Positions 40,230 to 49,469 of a stretch of DNA of 57,868 bases are shown piece by piece; the stretch's first letter is position 1, and every line of letters starts with the position of its first letter. The position numbers and the translations under genes are program-made. This DNA comes from Clostridia bacterium (GTDB taxonomy: Bacteria; Bacillota; Clostridia; Oscillospirales; Acutalibacteraceae): NCBI GenBank assembly GCA_017406805.1, contig JAFQXU010000008.1, forward strand, positions 1 to 57,868, in the 5' to 3' direction. The notes beneath the pieces are model-generated. The model was not told where the DNA came from, made no database searches, and saw only the letters and a list, made by a program, of their open reading frames with translations.

Positions 40230-41374
40230 TTTGCCGTGTAAAGAGCTATTGCCGTGCGGTTTGGCAGTTTTAAAATTGAGCCGGGGGTTAAACTTTCGTT
40301 TATTGATATGCCGTTGAATGTTGAAACCGCAGTTACGAATTTTACATCATTGTAGTATGATTCGCAAATTGAGCTTACTGTGTCGCCATACTGGACTATA
40401 TAGTCGTCATATGCAATGTCCAGACCTTTTGTAAGGGTTGTTTCGCCTTGTGATTTAGTTGATGCTTGATTATCTTCATTTTGTGCAGAAACGGCTTTTT
40501 CGGAGCTGTCTGATGTGTTTGCATTATATATTAAATTTCCTATTGAAACTGCCGTGGTAATGTCCCTTTTTTGCCCTTCGCTAAGTTTGGAATAAACCAA
40601 ATATATTAATCCCACCACTATGGAGGCAGTAAGTATTGTTTTGGAAACCCTTGATATTATCGGTTTTTTTGATTTAATTTTTAATTTAATATATCCCCAC
40701 CAAGAACTGGCTTTGGAGATTTTTTCCGCTTTTTTTAAGTCGATTATCATCTCCGGTATGGAAGAGTAAACGTCTTTTTTGCATTTATCCAGTACAAGGT
40801 GCAGTTGTTTGTTAAATCCTGCTTCGCATTCCTGGCGCAAAATTGTAAATATTATGTCATGAATATGCTCATAAATTAATTTATTTTCGTTTTCTGGGTA
40901 GTTTCTTATGTTTTTAAGGTTATAATTAAAAATAATATTTTTGTCGCTGTCTACGCAAATATTTTCAAGTTCTGTGGCGCATGCGGCAACATTTTTTGGT
41001 AGTTTGTTTATTTGCTCCACTTTCATTAAAATTTGCTCTAAAACTTTGCAGCGTTCGTCAAAATGCGAAGTAGAAAGTTCTTTGTCGTATTTTTTTATTA
41101 TACCTGGACTTTCTTTATACTTAAAAACGCTGTAAAAATTATCTTTGTGTACAAAAAAATCACAAAACTCTTTTGGCTTGTTTTTGCTGGAGTAAATAAA
41201 ATATAAAGTCTTAAAAATGCCGATATTATCGGGTTCGTACGGTATTTCATTCAAAATATACAAATTATTGGATAAATTTTTTTCACCCTTATAAGCGATA
41301 TAAATATTTATTTGTTCGCTTTGGTATTTTGTGGCAATAATCGTATAATCAGACTCTTTTTTTAGGGGTATCAT
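40226..41374 (-). CDS. Membrane protein with cytoplasmic domain and extracellular LysM
   Basis: A 382-residue protein. Residues 1-240 are cytoplasmic and of mixed alpha/beta character, with a DSDKNIIFNYNLKNI region that could be a degenerate kinase-like fold (as in EssB-type pseudokinases; weak). One membrane helix lies at 244-263, then an Asn/Ser-rich linker, then a LysM domain (about 325-372: DYIVQYGDTVSSICESYY, followed by NESLTPGSILKLPN). LysM binds peptidoglycan, so the protein can connect the wall to the cytoplasm. The gene is read against its neighbours and diverges from the receptor gene at 41561, sharing its intergenic region. Confidence 0.75.
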   Translation of the reverse strand: MIPLKKESDYTIIATKYQSEQINIYIAYKGEKNLSNNLYILNEIPYEPDNIGIFKTLYFIYSSKNKPKEFCDFFVHKDNFYSVFKYKESPGIIKKYDKELSTSHFDERCKVLEQILMKVEQINKLPKNVAACATELENICVDSDKNIIFNYNLKNIRNYPENENKLIYEHIHDIIFTILRQECEAGFNKQLHLVLDKCKKDVYSSIPEMIIDLKKAEKISKASSWWGYIKLKIKSKKPIISRVSKTILTASIVVGLIYLVYSKLSEGQKRDITTAVSIGNLIYNANTSDSSEKAVSAQNEDNQASTKSQGETTLTKGLDIAYDDYIVQYGDTVSSICESYYNDVKFVTAVSTFNGISINESLTPGSILKLPNRTAIALYTAK

Positions 41375-41429
41375 ACTTTGGCACCTTCTTAAAATTTAAT
41401 ATTGGCAAAATTAAAACATTTTTTTGTGC

Positions 41430-41458
41430 TTGACTCAATTATTCTATAATAATATACT
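41430..41458 (+). promoter_or_regulatory. Promoter of the receptor-MORN operon
   Basis: TTGACT (41430-41435), a 17-base spacer and TATACT (41453-41458), about 100 bases upstream of the ATG at 41561. Confidence 0.75.
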
Positions 41459-41560
41459 ATATTATACAGTATAAAAATAAAATAGTAAATCTCTTTTTTA
41501 TAATTTTTTTAATTATAATGTTTAAACATTATAAATCTTACGAAAAGGCGGGGTAAAACA

Positions 41561-44488
41561 ATGGAAAAAAAGAATAAAAACGCAAAAACAAAAGCTCAAA
41601 AAAATTTAAAAATAAGTGAAATTAAAGATTTTTTTGAAAAAAAAGAAGTTAAATATGCTGTTATAGGTATTGTGATTTTTATTATTTCTTTTTTAATACA
41701 GTACTTTGTAAATAAACCTAATTTGGGCATATTTTTAGGTTCAGATATGGACGCTTCGGGAAATGTTTATGTTTTGGGTGTAAATGATGATAATGAGCAA
41801 TATAAAGTAACTAAGATAAATTCATTTGGTAGACAAGAATTTAAAATAGACCTTGATAAATCCACCAGCACTTCGCAATATTCATACAGTAATATTGAAG
41901 CCGACACAAAGGGAAATTTCTACATTGTTAAACGTCAAAAAAATTTAGAAGCTGTTGTGCCGGATAAAAATTCTTATCCAATAAAAAGTGAACAGGTTTT
42001 GATGTATGATACAAACGGTAATTTTATAAAACAAGTAATATCAGTTGATTTTTCGAAAGATGCAAACCCGCCCACCGAGCCTTATATTCGTAAAGTACAA
42101 CTTATTGACCAAAATATGACTGTTGTAGGTGCAAAAGAAAACACCTATGATGTTATAACCGCCTACCCATTGAAAGATGAAAGCCCTAAAAAGTCGTCAT
42201 CTTTTGAAGTAACCCCGCCAAACGGATATACTGCGGACTCTTCCGGTTGGGTAACCGATGTTTGTGTGCTTTCCACCGGCAGAATAATGTATTCCACTCC
42301 TAATGGGCAGTTTTGGGTTATGGATAACAGTGGTAAATTTATAGATTACTCAAACGCTTTTTCGTCGACAGGATTTATAATTTCAGGTATGAGTGTTGAC
42401 TCTTACGACGATGTTTATTTTACGGATATGATAAGCGGCGGATTTTATAAATTCGATACAAAGAGTGCAACAATTAAAGAAGTTTATAATCTTGATTCTT
42501 ACGTAGTAAATAACGCCAATGTAAAACTTCGCGATTTAAGAAAAGTAAAACTTATTGATGAAAATGATTTTTATGCGCCGTCAAAAGCATTCGACAAGCC
42601 CTATTATGTGCGTTTTGGAATAGAAAATAATTTAATTTCTGATATAAGAGGAAACATCTTCCCCTGGGGAATTATAATAATGCTTATTTCTATGGCTGCA
42701 CTTTGGGCACTTCTTTATATTGTTAAGTATTTGTCCGGGCTTGATATAAAACGTGTTCCTCTTGGAGTGCATTTGGTAACAATGTTTGTACCAGTTTTAA
42801 TTATTGCCATGGGTGCGCTTGTTTATATTAATACAACCGATGCGGTTAATGAATACGTGTCAATACTTCGCAGCGAACAAGAACGCGGGGCAAAAACAGT
42901 TGTGGACAACATAAACGGCGAAGATTTTTCACGCATTGACCATGTAAGAGATTATATGACGAAAGATTATTCAAAAATCAAAGACGCAGTTACAAACAGC
43001 TACAATGAAATAGCACTGAAAATTGGCGACCGTAGTGACTATATCGTAACTTATGTGGAGAAATATAATAAGCTTTACGCAACAATTAACACGAAGTACA
43101 GCGTGGAATCAGATTCTTACGATAGGCTCAGATATACTGACCCGGATATGGTTACTGATCAGTGTGTACTTGTGGACGCAGTTTTGGAACGTGACGAATG
43201 CGAAAAACTTTACTCTATTTGGGATAAATTTTCAAATAAAAGTGGTGTGGTAGATTCTCAGGAAGCAATATTCCGTGATGTTTACGGTGATATATATGCT
43301 TCTTTTGTGGCAATAAAAGATAACAGCGGAGCTGTGGTTGGATTTGCAGGAAATTTCCTTGATGAAGAAATCCACCGCACAAATGAATTTTACCAGATTT
43401 TAAGTCACTCTATGGCAGTAATTATTATAATTACCCTTATGATAATTGCTTATATATGTTTTGTGGTAAAATGGTGCCTTTATCCTCTTAAAAAGATTGA
43501 AAAAGGCATTGAAGAAGCTACGCGTGGTGAGTGGAAGTCCAGAATAAAAATTATTTCCAAAGATGAATTTGCAGATATTGCCCAGGCGTTTAATTTGATG
43601 TCCGAAAAAATAGAAAGATATACTTCTAATTTAATAAGACTTAATAAAGAGTACGTACGATATGTACCCTCGGAAATTTTTAAATTTATGGATAAAGAAA
43701 AAATCACCCAAGTTAAGCTTTACGACCAGAAAATTTTAGATATGAATATTATCTATGTAACTTTTAATCTTTCTTGCAAAGGTTCATACGAATTTGCAAA
43801 TGAAGTGGAAATTTTTGATGTTTTAAATGAAACATATGAAAAGATGTTCAAAGTTGTAGAAAACAATAATGGTGTGGTGCAATCTTTTGATGGCTTGGAT
43901 TGCGTGATGTTGTTCCCCGGTGGCGCACAAAATGCTTTTAATGCTTCCGTACAGTTTAAAGAAATAGATATTGACCCAAAAGTAAAAGAGCATATGAACG
44001 TTACGCTTGGTTTTGGCAATGTGCTTATCGGTGTAACGGGTAATAAAGACAGACGAGGCGTTTTGGTAGTTTGTGATGAAATTATGCAGATGTTTAATAT
44101 AGACACTTACCTTAAAGCAATAGGCATAAATCAAGTTGCAACCAAAGGAATAATTGACCGCTTGGACGAAAATCTGCCATTTAGCAACAGATATATCGGC
44201 AGAATAGGCAATATTACCGGCGAAGGCTACACAGATATATATGAAATAATAGACGCAACAAATAAATATAAATACGATCTTTATAAATCTACAAACAAGC
44301 TTTTTGAAGATGGAATAAAAGCATATTTAATCGGCGATTTTGAAAAGTCAAGAAAAATATTTACAGACGTTTTAAGAATAAACGAAAACGACAAAGTAGC
44401 GGTTCATTACCTTACAAAATGTGAGGAATATTTAACCAAAATTAAAAACGGAAAAGAAAATATAGGATTTACGGGATATTTGATTTAA
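41561..44488 (+). CDS. Membrane receptor with propeller-like, HAMP and cyclase-like domains
   Basis: 975 residues. TM1 at 31-50; an extracellular beta-propeller-like region (about 55-350) with repeats such as DASGNVYVLG, DTKGNFYIV and VDSYDDVYFTD (NHL-like); two more membrane helices (about 365-390 and 398-422); a second outside domain of about 190 residues; TM4 (about 615-640); a HAMP-like linker (YPLKKIEKGIEEATRGEWKS); then a class III nucleotidyl-cyclase-like domain (about 725-905) and a TPR-like end. The cyclase lacks the first metal Asp (the strand reads YVTFNLSCKGS) but keeps the second (FDGLDCVMLF). It may be inactive and act as a dimer sensor. The MORN gene follows after 30 bases and is surely co-transcribed. 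Confidence 0.8.
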   Translation: MEKKNKNAKTKAQKNLKISEIKDFFEKKEVKYAVIGIVIFIISFLIQYFVNKPNLGIFLGSDMDASGNVYVLGVNDDNEQYKVTKINSFGRQEFKIDLDKSTSTSQYSYSNIEADTKGNFYIVKRQKNLEAVVPDKNSYPIKSEQVLMYDTNGNFIKQVISVDFSKDANPPTEPYIRKVQLIDQNMTVVGAKENTYDVITAYPLKDESPKKSSSFEVTPPNGYTADSSGWVTDVCVLSTGRIMYSTPNGQFWVMDNSGKFIDYSNAFSSTGFIISGMSVDSYDDVYFTDMISGGFYKFDTKSATIKEVYNLDSYVVNNANVKLRDLRKVKLIDENDFYAPSKAFDKPYYVRFGIENNLISDIRGNIFPWGIIIMLISMAALWALLYIVKYLSGLDIKRVPLGVHLVTMFVPVLIIAMGALVYINTTDAVNEYVSILRSEQERGAKTVVDNINGEDFSRIDHVRDYMTKDYSKIKDAVTNSYNEIALKIGDRSDYIVTYVEKYNKLYATINTKYSVESDSYDRLRYTDPDMVTDQCVLVDAVLERDECEKLYSIWDKFSNKSGVVDSQEAIFRDVYGDIYASFVAIKDNSGAVVGFAGNFLDEEIHRTNEFYQILSHSMAVIIIITLMIIAYICFVVKWCLYPLKKIEKGIEEATRGEWKSRIKIISKDEFADIAQAFNLMSEKIERYTSNLIRLNKEYVRYVPSEIFKFMDKEKITQVKLYDQKILDMNIIYVTFNLSCKGSYEFANEVEIFDVLNETYEKMFKVVENNNGVVQSFDGLDCVMLFPGGAQNAFNASVQFKEIDIDPKVKEHMNVTLGFGNVLIGVTGNKDRRGVLVVCDEIMQMFNIDTYLKAIGINQVATKGIIDRLDENLPFSNRYIGRIGNITGEGYTDIYEIIDATNKYKYDLYKSTNKLFEDGIKAYLIGDFEKSRKIFTDVLRINENDKVAVHYLTKCEEYLTKIKNGKENIGFTGYLI

Positions 44489-44518
44489 AAAAATTAGATT
44501 TAGTTAAGAGGCAAAATT

Positions 44519-46027
44519 ATGAATATTATAAATGATTTATTTGGAAGAATAACGACTACTTTGCAGTCCCAGCTTACGTCAATGAGTGCATTTATTACCA
44601 GAATACAAAATTTTGGTACGCAGGCCGCACAGTTCGTGCAGCAGAAAGTTCAAAAGTTTTTTCAAACAATCACTCAAAATCCGCGCAGAAAAGAAGATTA
44701 TTGGAAAATATTTGGGCTGTATTTTTCAAAAAGATTTGTAGTGATGTCGATAATAATAACCGGTGCTTTGGGGTATATTCTTATTTATTGGATGTACCCT
44801 TGGGCGGACGGCAAACTTTGGACGGCAAATATCGGGATAGAGTCTTCTAAGCTTTCCACTTTTTCGGGGAAGGCAAGGCTTTTTGATACTCAAGGAATAA
44901 AAATATATGAAGGAAACGTGAAACAAGGTCGCCCGGAGGGCTACGGTGTTCAGTACGACAGCGAAGGACGTGTGATTTACGCCGGCGGTTTCCAAAGTGG
45001 TAAATACTTCGGTGAGGGTAGAACATACGATACCGACGGTACACTTATTTATGAGGGAGCTTTTGCAAATAACCTCTACGAAGGTGAAGGAAAACTTTAC
45101 AATTCAATAGGGAAAATCATTTATGCCGGTGAATTTGCGGCAGGTATGCGTTCCGGAATAGGCATTGAGTATAACCCGGATACAGGCGAAAAAATGTATT
45201 ACGGAAGCCACGCCAATGATGTTCGCTCCGGTAATGGTGTGGAATATGAAGAAGACGGAAAAGGAATTTTATACGAGGGCGATTTTAAAGACGGTGTTTA
45301 TTTTGGCAGCGGAAAACTATATTCAAATGCGCATCTTTTGTATTCCGGAAGTTTTGCAAACGGAAACTTTGAAGGTGTTGGAGATTTGTACGATTTAGAT
45401 ACGGGAGTTATAAAGTATTCCGGTGAGTTTAAAAACGGCCTTTACGATGGCAATGGTAAATTATACGATGTAAATACTTCGGTTATTGTTTATGAAGGCA
45501 GTTTTTCCAAAGGAAAACGCCAAGGCGTTGGGAAATCATTCGATAAACTTGGTTCAGAAGAGTTTAGTGGTAATTTTAGAGGCGACAGTATTGATTACGT
45601 GGGATATTTGGGTGCAGATTTAGATAAAGTTACCACGGAATTTGGTCAAGAGACTTACCGAACCGAAACGGACGGACATCTTATTTTAACTTACTTGAGC
45701 TTGGACTCTTCAATAGTTTTTAAAGTAGATGATAAAGAAGGAAAGTATGTTTGCGAGAAGATAATTTTAGGCACAAAAAAAGAATTTATGGGGCTTAGCA
45801 AAAAAAGTTCGGCAGTGGAGCGCAGAAATGTAATGGGCGAACCATATTCTTCAATAAATTATGCTTGTGCAGCTTATTACAGAACTGTATTTTCGAATTT
45901 ATCTATTAACATAAAAAATATAAGCAGTGTGCCAACCGACAAATATATAATGAATAAATACTTCATAAGATTTTACTTTAACGAAGGTCGCACAGAACTT
46001 AAATGCGTTGAAATATGTTCATTGTAA
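44519..46027 (+). CDS. Membrane-anchored MORN-repeat protein
   Basis: 502 residues. A cytoplasmic N-terminal stretch, one membrane helix (72-92), then about eight to ten MORN-type repeats (roughly 108-355), with units like YEGNVKQGRPEGYG, YAGGFQSGKYFGEG and YSGEFKNGLYDGNG. MORN repeats form an extended beta hairpin that binds lipids or proteins and are best known in eukaryotes; bacterial ones are less studied. The C-terminal 130 residues (from YVGYLGADLDKVTTEFGQET) are a separate domain of unknown type. It follows the receptor gene in one operon, and with the LysM protein probably forms an envelope complex. Confidence 0.85.
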   Translation: MNIINDLFGRITTTLQSQLTSMSAFITRIQNFGTQAAQFVQQKVQKFFQTITQNPRRKEDYWKIFGLYFSKRFVVMSIIITGALGYILIYWMYPWADGKLWTANIGIESSKLSTFSGKARLFDTQGIKIYEGNVKQGRPEGYGVQYDSEGRVIYAGGFQSGKYFGEGRTYDTDGTLIYEGAFANNLYEGEGKLYNSIGKIIYAGEFAAGMRSGIGIEYNPDTGEKMYYGSHANDVRSGNGVEYEEDGKGILYEGDFKDGVYFGSGKLYSNAHLLYSGSFANGNFEGVGDLYDLDTGVIKYSGEFKNGLYDGNGKLYDVNTSVIVYEGSFSKGKRQGVGKSFDKLGSEEFSGNFRGDSIDYVGYLGADLDKVTTEFGQETYRTETDGHLILTYLSLDSSIVFKVDDKEGKYVCEKIILGTKKEFMGLSKKSSAVERRNVMGEPYSSINYACAAYYRTVFSNLSINIKNISSVPTDKYIMNKYFIRFYFNEGRTELKCVEICSL

Positions 46028-46049
46028 ATTTTAAAATAACAATAAAAAA

Positions 46050-46084
46050 CCTCCGAGAATTATTTTCGGAGGGCTTGTTTTTTA
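46050..46084 (+). terminator. Terminator after the MORN gene
   Basis: CCTCCGA (46050-46056) pairs with TCGGAGG (46066-46072), followed by a T-rich run. It also lies just beyond the end of the convergent gene at 46085. Confidence 0.75.
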
Positions 46085-46720
46085 TTATAATGAGAGTGGA
46101 AATTTATATTTATGGTCTTTGTTGCATAGGGAGGCTTCGTTTGTAACGCCGTTTGAGCCGTGTAGTTCATGTTTATAAACGTATCCTTTGTTATCAATAA
46201 ACAAATCAATGTAAATATTTTCCTTGTCTTTTTCAGTCAAGTTTCCTTTTTCGATGCTGGCATCAATATATTCTTTGTCAAACTTAAAAACTGTGCTGTC
46301 AGATAATGCTATGTATTCTTCAGGCGAAGGGGAAGATATTTTTTCACAAATTTTTTTGCCACCTATAAATAATGGTATTCCCAATATAATTAATCCTACG
46401 CCTGCCAGCAGTTTTTTCCACCAGTTTTGTTTATGTTCTTGTTTGTCTTGTATGCTTGAATGACAAAGCATAGAACCTGCTATTGCAAACCCAAGATTAA
46501 AAAATAATAGTACAGAATTCACTTTTCCGCAAATATTTTTTCTAAACTCTATTTTTTTATTAATGGCGATGTTATAATCGTTGCTTATTGTTTCTAAATC
46601 ATTATACTTTAGAGTTATTTTTTTACCGCCGTCGGGTAGATTAGCGGTTTGGTATCCTTTTACGCTGCAAGTGGGGAGCAAACATAAGAATGCTAAGAAT
46701 ATGGATAATAGTTTTTTCAT
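46085..46720 (-). CDS. Exported protein with two internal membrane helices
   Basis: 211 residues with an N-terminal signal sequence (about 1-22; MKKLLSIFLAFLCLLPTC, with a Cys near the cut site that could be a lipobox but lacks the usual L-x-G/A-C pattern), a short loop, two membrane segments (about 68-86 and 104-124) and a C-terminal hydrophilic domain of about 85 residues. The family is not recognised. It is read toward the MORN gene and shares its terminator. Confidence 0.65.
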   Translation of the reverse strand: MKKLLSIFLAFLCLLPTCSVKGYQTANLPDGGKKITLKYNDLETISNDYNIAINKKIEFRKNICGKVNSVLLFFNLGFAIAGSMLCHSSIQDKQEHKQNWWKKLLAGVGLIILGIPLFIGGKKICEKISSPSPEEYIALSDSTVFKFDKEYIDASIEKGNLTEKDKENIYIDLFIDNKGYVYKHELHGSNGVTNEASLCNKDHKYKFPLSL

Positions 46721-46877
46721 TGATCAAATCTCTCTTTTCGCAATCGCTTTATAGCTTTATACTTATAGGTTAATTATAGTATAAACTAAATATTTTATCA
46801 ATAAAATTATCTGCAATCTTTTAATCAATTGCAGATAATATGTTTTTATAAAATTATTTACTTAATTTCTTATGTTG

Positions 46878-47834
46878 CTAAAAATTTCTGTTATAATTCG
46901 TTTTATAAATTTTTTGTATTAAGCTGTTGCCGGGGTTGTCCATTAATACAAAGCCAAATTTTTTGTTGTTATTTCTGTCTATAAAGCTTGACATATAATC
47001 ATTTACGCTTGGGTAAAGGAAATTTAAAGTAATTGGCAATTGCGTAAAGCTTGTAAAGTTAATTACAGGTTTTTTTACGCTGTCACTATCTTGCCATACT
47101 TTAGTGTAAAATTTGTTTATGGTATTCTTTTTGTTTGAAATGGTGTCTTTATATTTATCTTGCAAATATCCTTCTTTGGAATCTATCCATAATTTATCAA
47201 AGGATACATCGTCATCCCAAGATGTATAATTGTAAGCGTTGTTTATTCCACTTTGCCTGCTAAATATTATGAATTTTCCTCTTACATCACCCATTGTGAG
47301 TTGTTCTATATTTTTTTTACCTTTATAGTACAGGCTGTTTTTAGCTAGGGTTTTGTTAACAATATTTGCACAATCTTTACCTTTTTTGCAGTCTTCTGAT
47401 TTAATTTGCAAAATTACTGTTTCTTTGGGGTTTTTCTTTAAAAAGTCACTTATGTAGCTTTCCACATCTTCTATGTACAGTTTTTTGAAAAAGCTTTTCC
47501 AGCAGGCGACTCCCCCGTGGTTTATTAAGCCTTTGTCGCTTATTCTTAGGTCTAAATATCTAATTCCGCTGTCTAGTTGGTCGGATATAGACTTAGACTG
47601 ACATTTGGCATAACCCTCGGTGCATGCGGTAACTCTGGAAGTCCCGCTGTCGTGTGTGCCGGGGATGCTTACACTGGTAACTAGGGCTGAGTTTGGTAAG
47701 TAACTCATCCAGTTTTTTGCTGTAGCTTGTGCAAAATTTGGATTTCCGTTAAAGCAAGAGGCATCTATGCTGCTAAAAGCTATAAGTGCACAAGCAAAAA
47801 GTGCTAAAATTTTTTTGAAATACATAACCATCAT
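46878..47834 (-). CDS. Secreted phosphatidylinositol-specific phospholipase C-like protein
   Basis: 318 residues with a signal peptide (about 1-26, ending SSIDASC). The PI-PLC X-domain pattern is clear: SIPGTHDSGTSR with His61, SGIRYLDLRIS, and INHGG with His106. These are the catalytic His pair and substrate-binding residues of bacterial PI-PLC, which cleaves phosphatidylinositol or GPI anchors. The later LMDNPGN segment is also typical. Such enzymes in Bacillus and Listeria act on host membranes. Several in-frame ATG codons occur at the start (47834, 47831, 47825); AAGGAG is best spaced for the second or the last of these, so the exact start is uncertain. Confidence 0.88.
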   Translation of the reverse strand: MMVMYFKKILALFACALIAFSSIDASCFNGNPNFAQATAKNWMSYLPNSALVTSVSIPGTHDSGTSRVTACTEGYAKCQSKSISDQLDSGIRYLDLRISDKGLINHGGVACWKSFFKKLYIEDVESYISDFLKKNPKETVILQIKSEDCKKGKDCANIVNKTLAKNSLYYKGKKNIEQLTMGDVRGKFIIFSRQSGINNAYNYTSWDDDVSFDKLWIDSKEGYLQDKYKDTISNKKNTINKFYTKVWQDSDSVKKPVINFTSFTQLPITLNFLYPSVNDYMSSFIDRNNNKKFGFVLMDNPGNSLIQKIYKTNYNRNF

Positions 47835-47935
47835 ACTCCTTTTTAAAATAAATTTTTATATAACCTTTAATTATTTTGTATATAATTAAAAGTTTAAAAA
47901 TTCTATCTTTTTTCATTGGTTTGTTTTTCATTTTT

Positions 47936-48011
47936 TGGTGGACTTAAGGGGGGTCGAACCCCTGGCCTCCAGATTGCGAACCTGGCGCTCTACCAACTGA
48001 GCTATAAGCCC
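47936..48011 (-). tRNA. tRNA-Ala, anticodon CGC
   Basis: A 76-base gene on the minus strand with CCA encoded. The acceptor pairs GGGCTTA with TAAGTCC, giving the G3-U70 pair that marks alanine. The D arm is GCTC/GAGC, the anticodon stem CCAGG/TCTGG with loop TTCGCAA (anticodon CGC), and the T arm AGGGG/CCCCT with TTCGACC. Confidence 0.95.
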
Positions 48012-48164
48012 AAAAAAATTACATTTTTAATTTTATATTCTTTTTTCTTTTTTGTCAATTTATATTTTTAAAATAAATTCTTGAAATTTTTTTATTATTT
48101 ACTATAATTATAGTTGTATTTTATATGCAATAAATATAACTATTGTACATTAAAGGTGGTAAAA

Positions 48165-49283
48165 ATGGCAGATAAGAAAGCAAAATTTGTCGATATTCAA
48201 ATAGAAACTTTTTTAGAAAACACATTTTATTTTAAGGCTGATTCATTATTAATAACAGTTGATTTTTTAGGTTCCTGTTATGTTGTTTCAAAGCAACCAG
48301 GTGTAGGGAGACAGTATGGGAAATATAAAGAAGTTTATTATCGCTTTAAACAATCATCTGATAAACGTAGTATAATTTTTACTTTTTCGGGGCCTACGTT
48401 ATTTGATATAAAAAAGCCTAATATAAAATCTATAACAAAAGAAGCAAAAGAAATTTTAAATGATTTAATTTCTAATATTTGTATTTTAAGAGAAAATATT
48501 TTGGCAAAAAATGAAAATGCGTTAAAACATGAAGAAAAAGAACAAATTAGAAAAATGAATATAATTATTGATATTAAAGGTCACAGTAGAGGAGGAATTG
48601 TTGCTAACAATATATACAGATGGTTTTTAAAAAATTTCTCTAAGTATGAAATAAAACTAAAACTAAAAAAACTAGTTATAGCCGACCCATACGCCGGACC
48701 AATTAATAGAATAATAAAAAAGAAAAATGATAATTTTGATGATATTAATGTGCCTGAAAATATACCTGAAAATAAAGTGGTTGTCTATACTGTTGCAAAT
48801 AAAGAATTTCACGATCCTGCAAAAAGTTTAAAATCAGGCATTGTTGTATTAACTGATTCCGCACATGGTGCAACAAGGTACATTGCAAACTATATGTTTA
48901 ACTCAAATTACGAAAAAGGTTTATTTATATGTTGTGATTCAAATTCGGAACTTAAAAAAATTCATACTGCTGTAAATAGATATCCAACCGAAAAAGAACA
49001 GATGTTTATTGAAAAATGGTTGAAAAACCACATAGAAAAGATTGATGCAAAAAATATAAGTGATATTTTAGAAGGAGTTGGAAGATACAAAAATTTTGCA
49101 TATAAAAAAATATCATCAGATGGCAGGAGAGTACTATTTTATTCTGCTTTGGCAAAAGAACTTCCAAATGAAGTTAAGGAATTTTTAGAAGCCGTAGACC
49201 ACAAATCAATGTGGGCAAAAGTTGAAAAAACTTTGGGAATAAATAACATGAATAAAAGCGAGAGTAAATTTAGTAAAGAATAA
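48165..49283 (+). CDS. Serine hydrolase-like (alpha/beta hydrolase) protein
   Basis: 372 residues from the ATG at 48165, chosen because AAAGGTGG precedes it; the frame is open further upstream but without a site. The nucleophile elbow GHSRGG (Ser141), a strand ending in ADPYAGP with Asp174, and DSAHGATR with His234 give a plausible catalytic triad. The pattern is of the lipase-like hydrolases of unknown substrate. The protein is basic, has no signal sequence, and its C-terminal 130 residues are helical. It could be a toxin or effector, or a phospholipid or peptide hydrolase. It stands alone between two tRNA genes. Confidence 0.7.
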   Translation: MADKKAKFVDIQIETFLENTFYFKADSLLITVDFLGSCYVVSKQPGVGRQYGKYKEVYYRFKQSSDKRSIIFTFSGPTLFDIKKPNIKSITKEAKEILNDLISNICILRENILAKNENALKHEEKEQIRKMNIIIDIKGHSRGGIVANNIYRWFLKNFSKYEIKLKLKKLVIADPYAGPINRIIKKKNDNFDDINVPENIPENKVVVYTVANKEFHDPAKSLKSGIVVLTDSAHGATRYIANYMFNSNYEKGLFICCDSNSELKKIHTAVNRYPTEKEQMFIEKWLKNHIEKIDAKNISDILEGVGRYKNFAYKKISSDGRRVLFYSALAKELPNEVKEFLEAVDHKSMWAKVEKTLGINNMNKSESKFSKE

Positions 49284-49314
49284 TAGTGCCAAATGACTAA
49301 ACAAAATTATTTTA

Positions 49315-49343
49315 TTGAACAAACTTTAATATGATGGTAAAAT
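49315..49343 (+). promoter_or_regulatory. Promoter of tRNA-Leu
   Basis: TTGAAC (49315-49320), a 17-base spacer and TAAAAT (49338-49343), about 25 bases before the tRNA 5' end. Confidence 0.7.
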
Positions 49344-49367
49344 ATAACCTGTAGGAATTTTTTATGT

Positions 49368-49454
49368 GCGGATATGGCGGAATTGGCAGACGCGCATGGT
49401 TCAGGTCCATGTGAACGCAAGTTCTTGCAGGTTCAAGTCCTGTTATCCGCACCA
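49368..49454 (+). tRNA. tRNA-Leu, anticodon CAG
   Basis: An 87-base gene with the long variable arm typical of leucine tRNA and CCA encoded. The acceptor pairs GCGGATA with TATCCGC; the anticodon loop is TTCAGGT (CAG); the T loop is TTCAAGT. Confidence 0.95.
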
Positions 49455-49469
49455 GTTAGAAATATTGTA

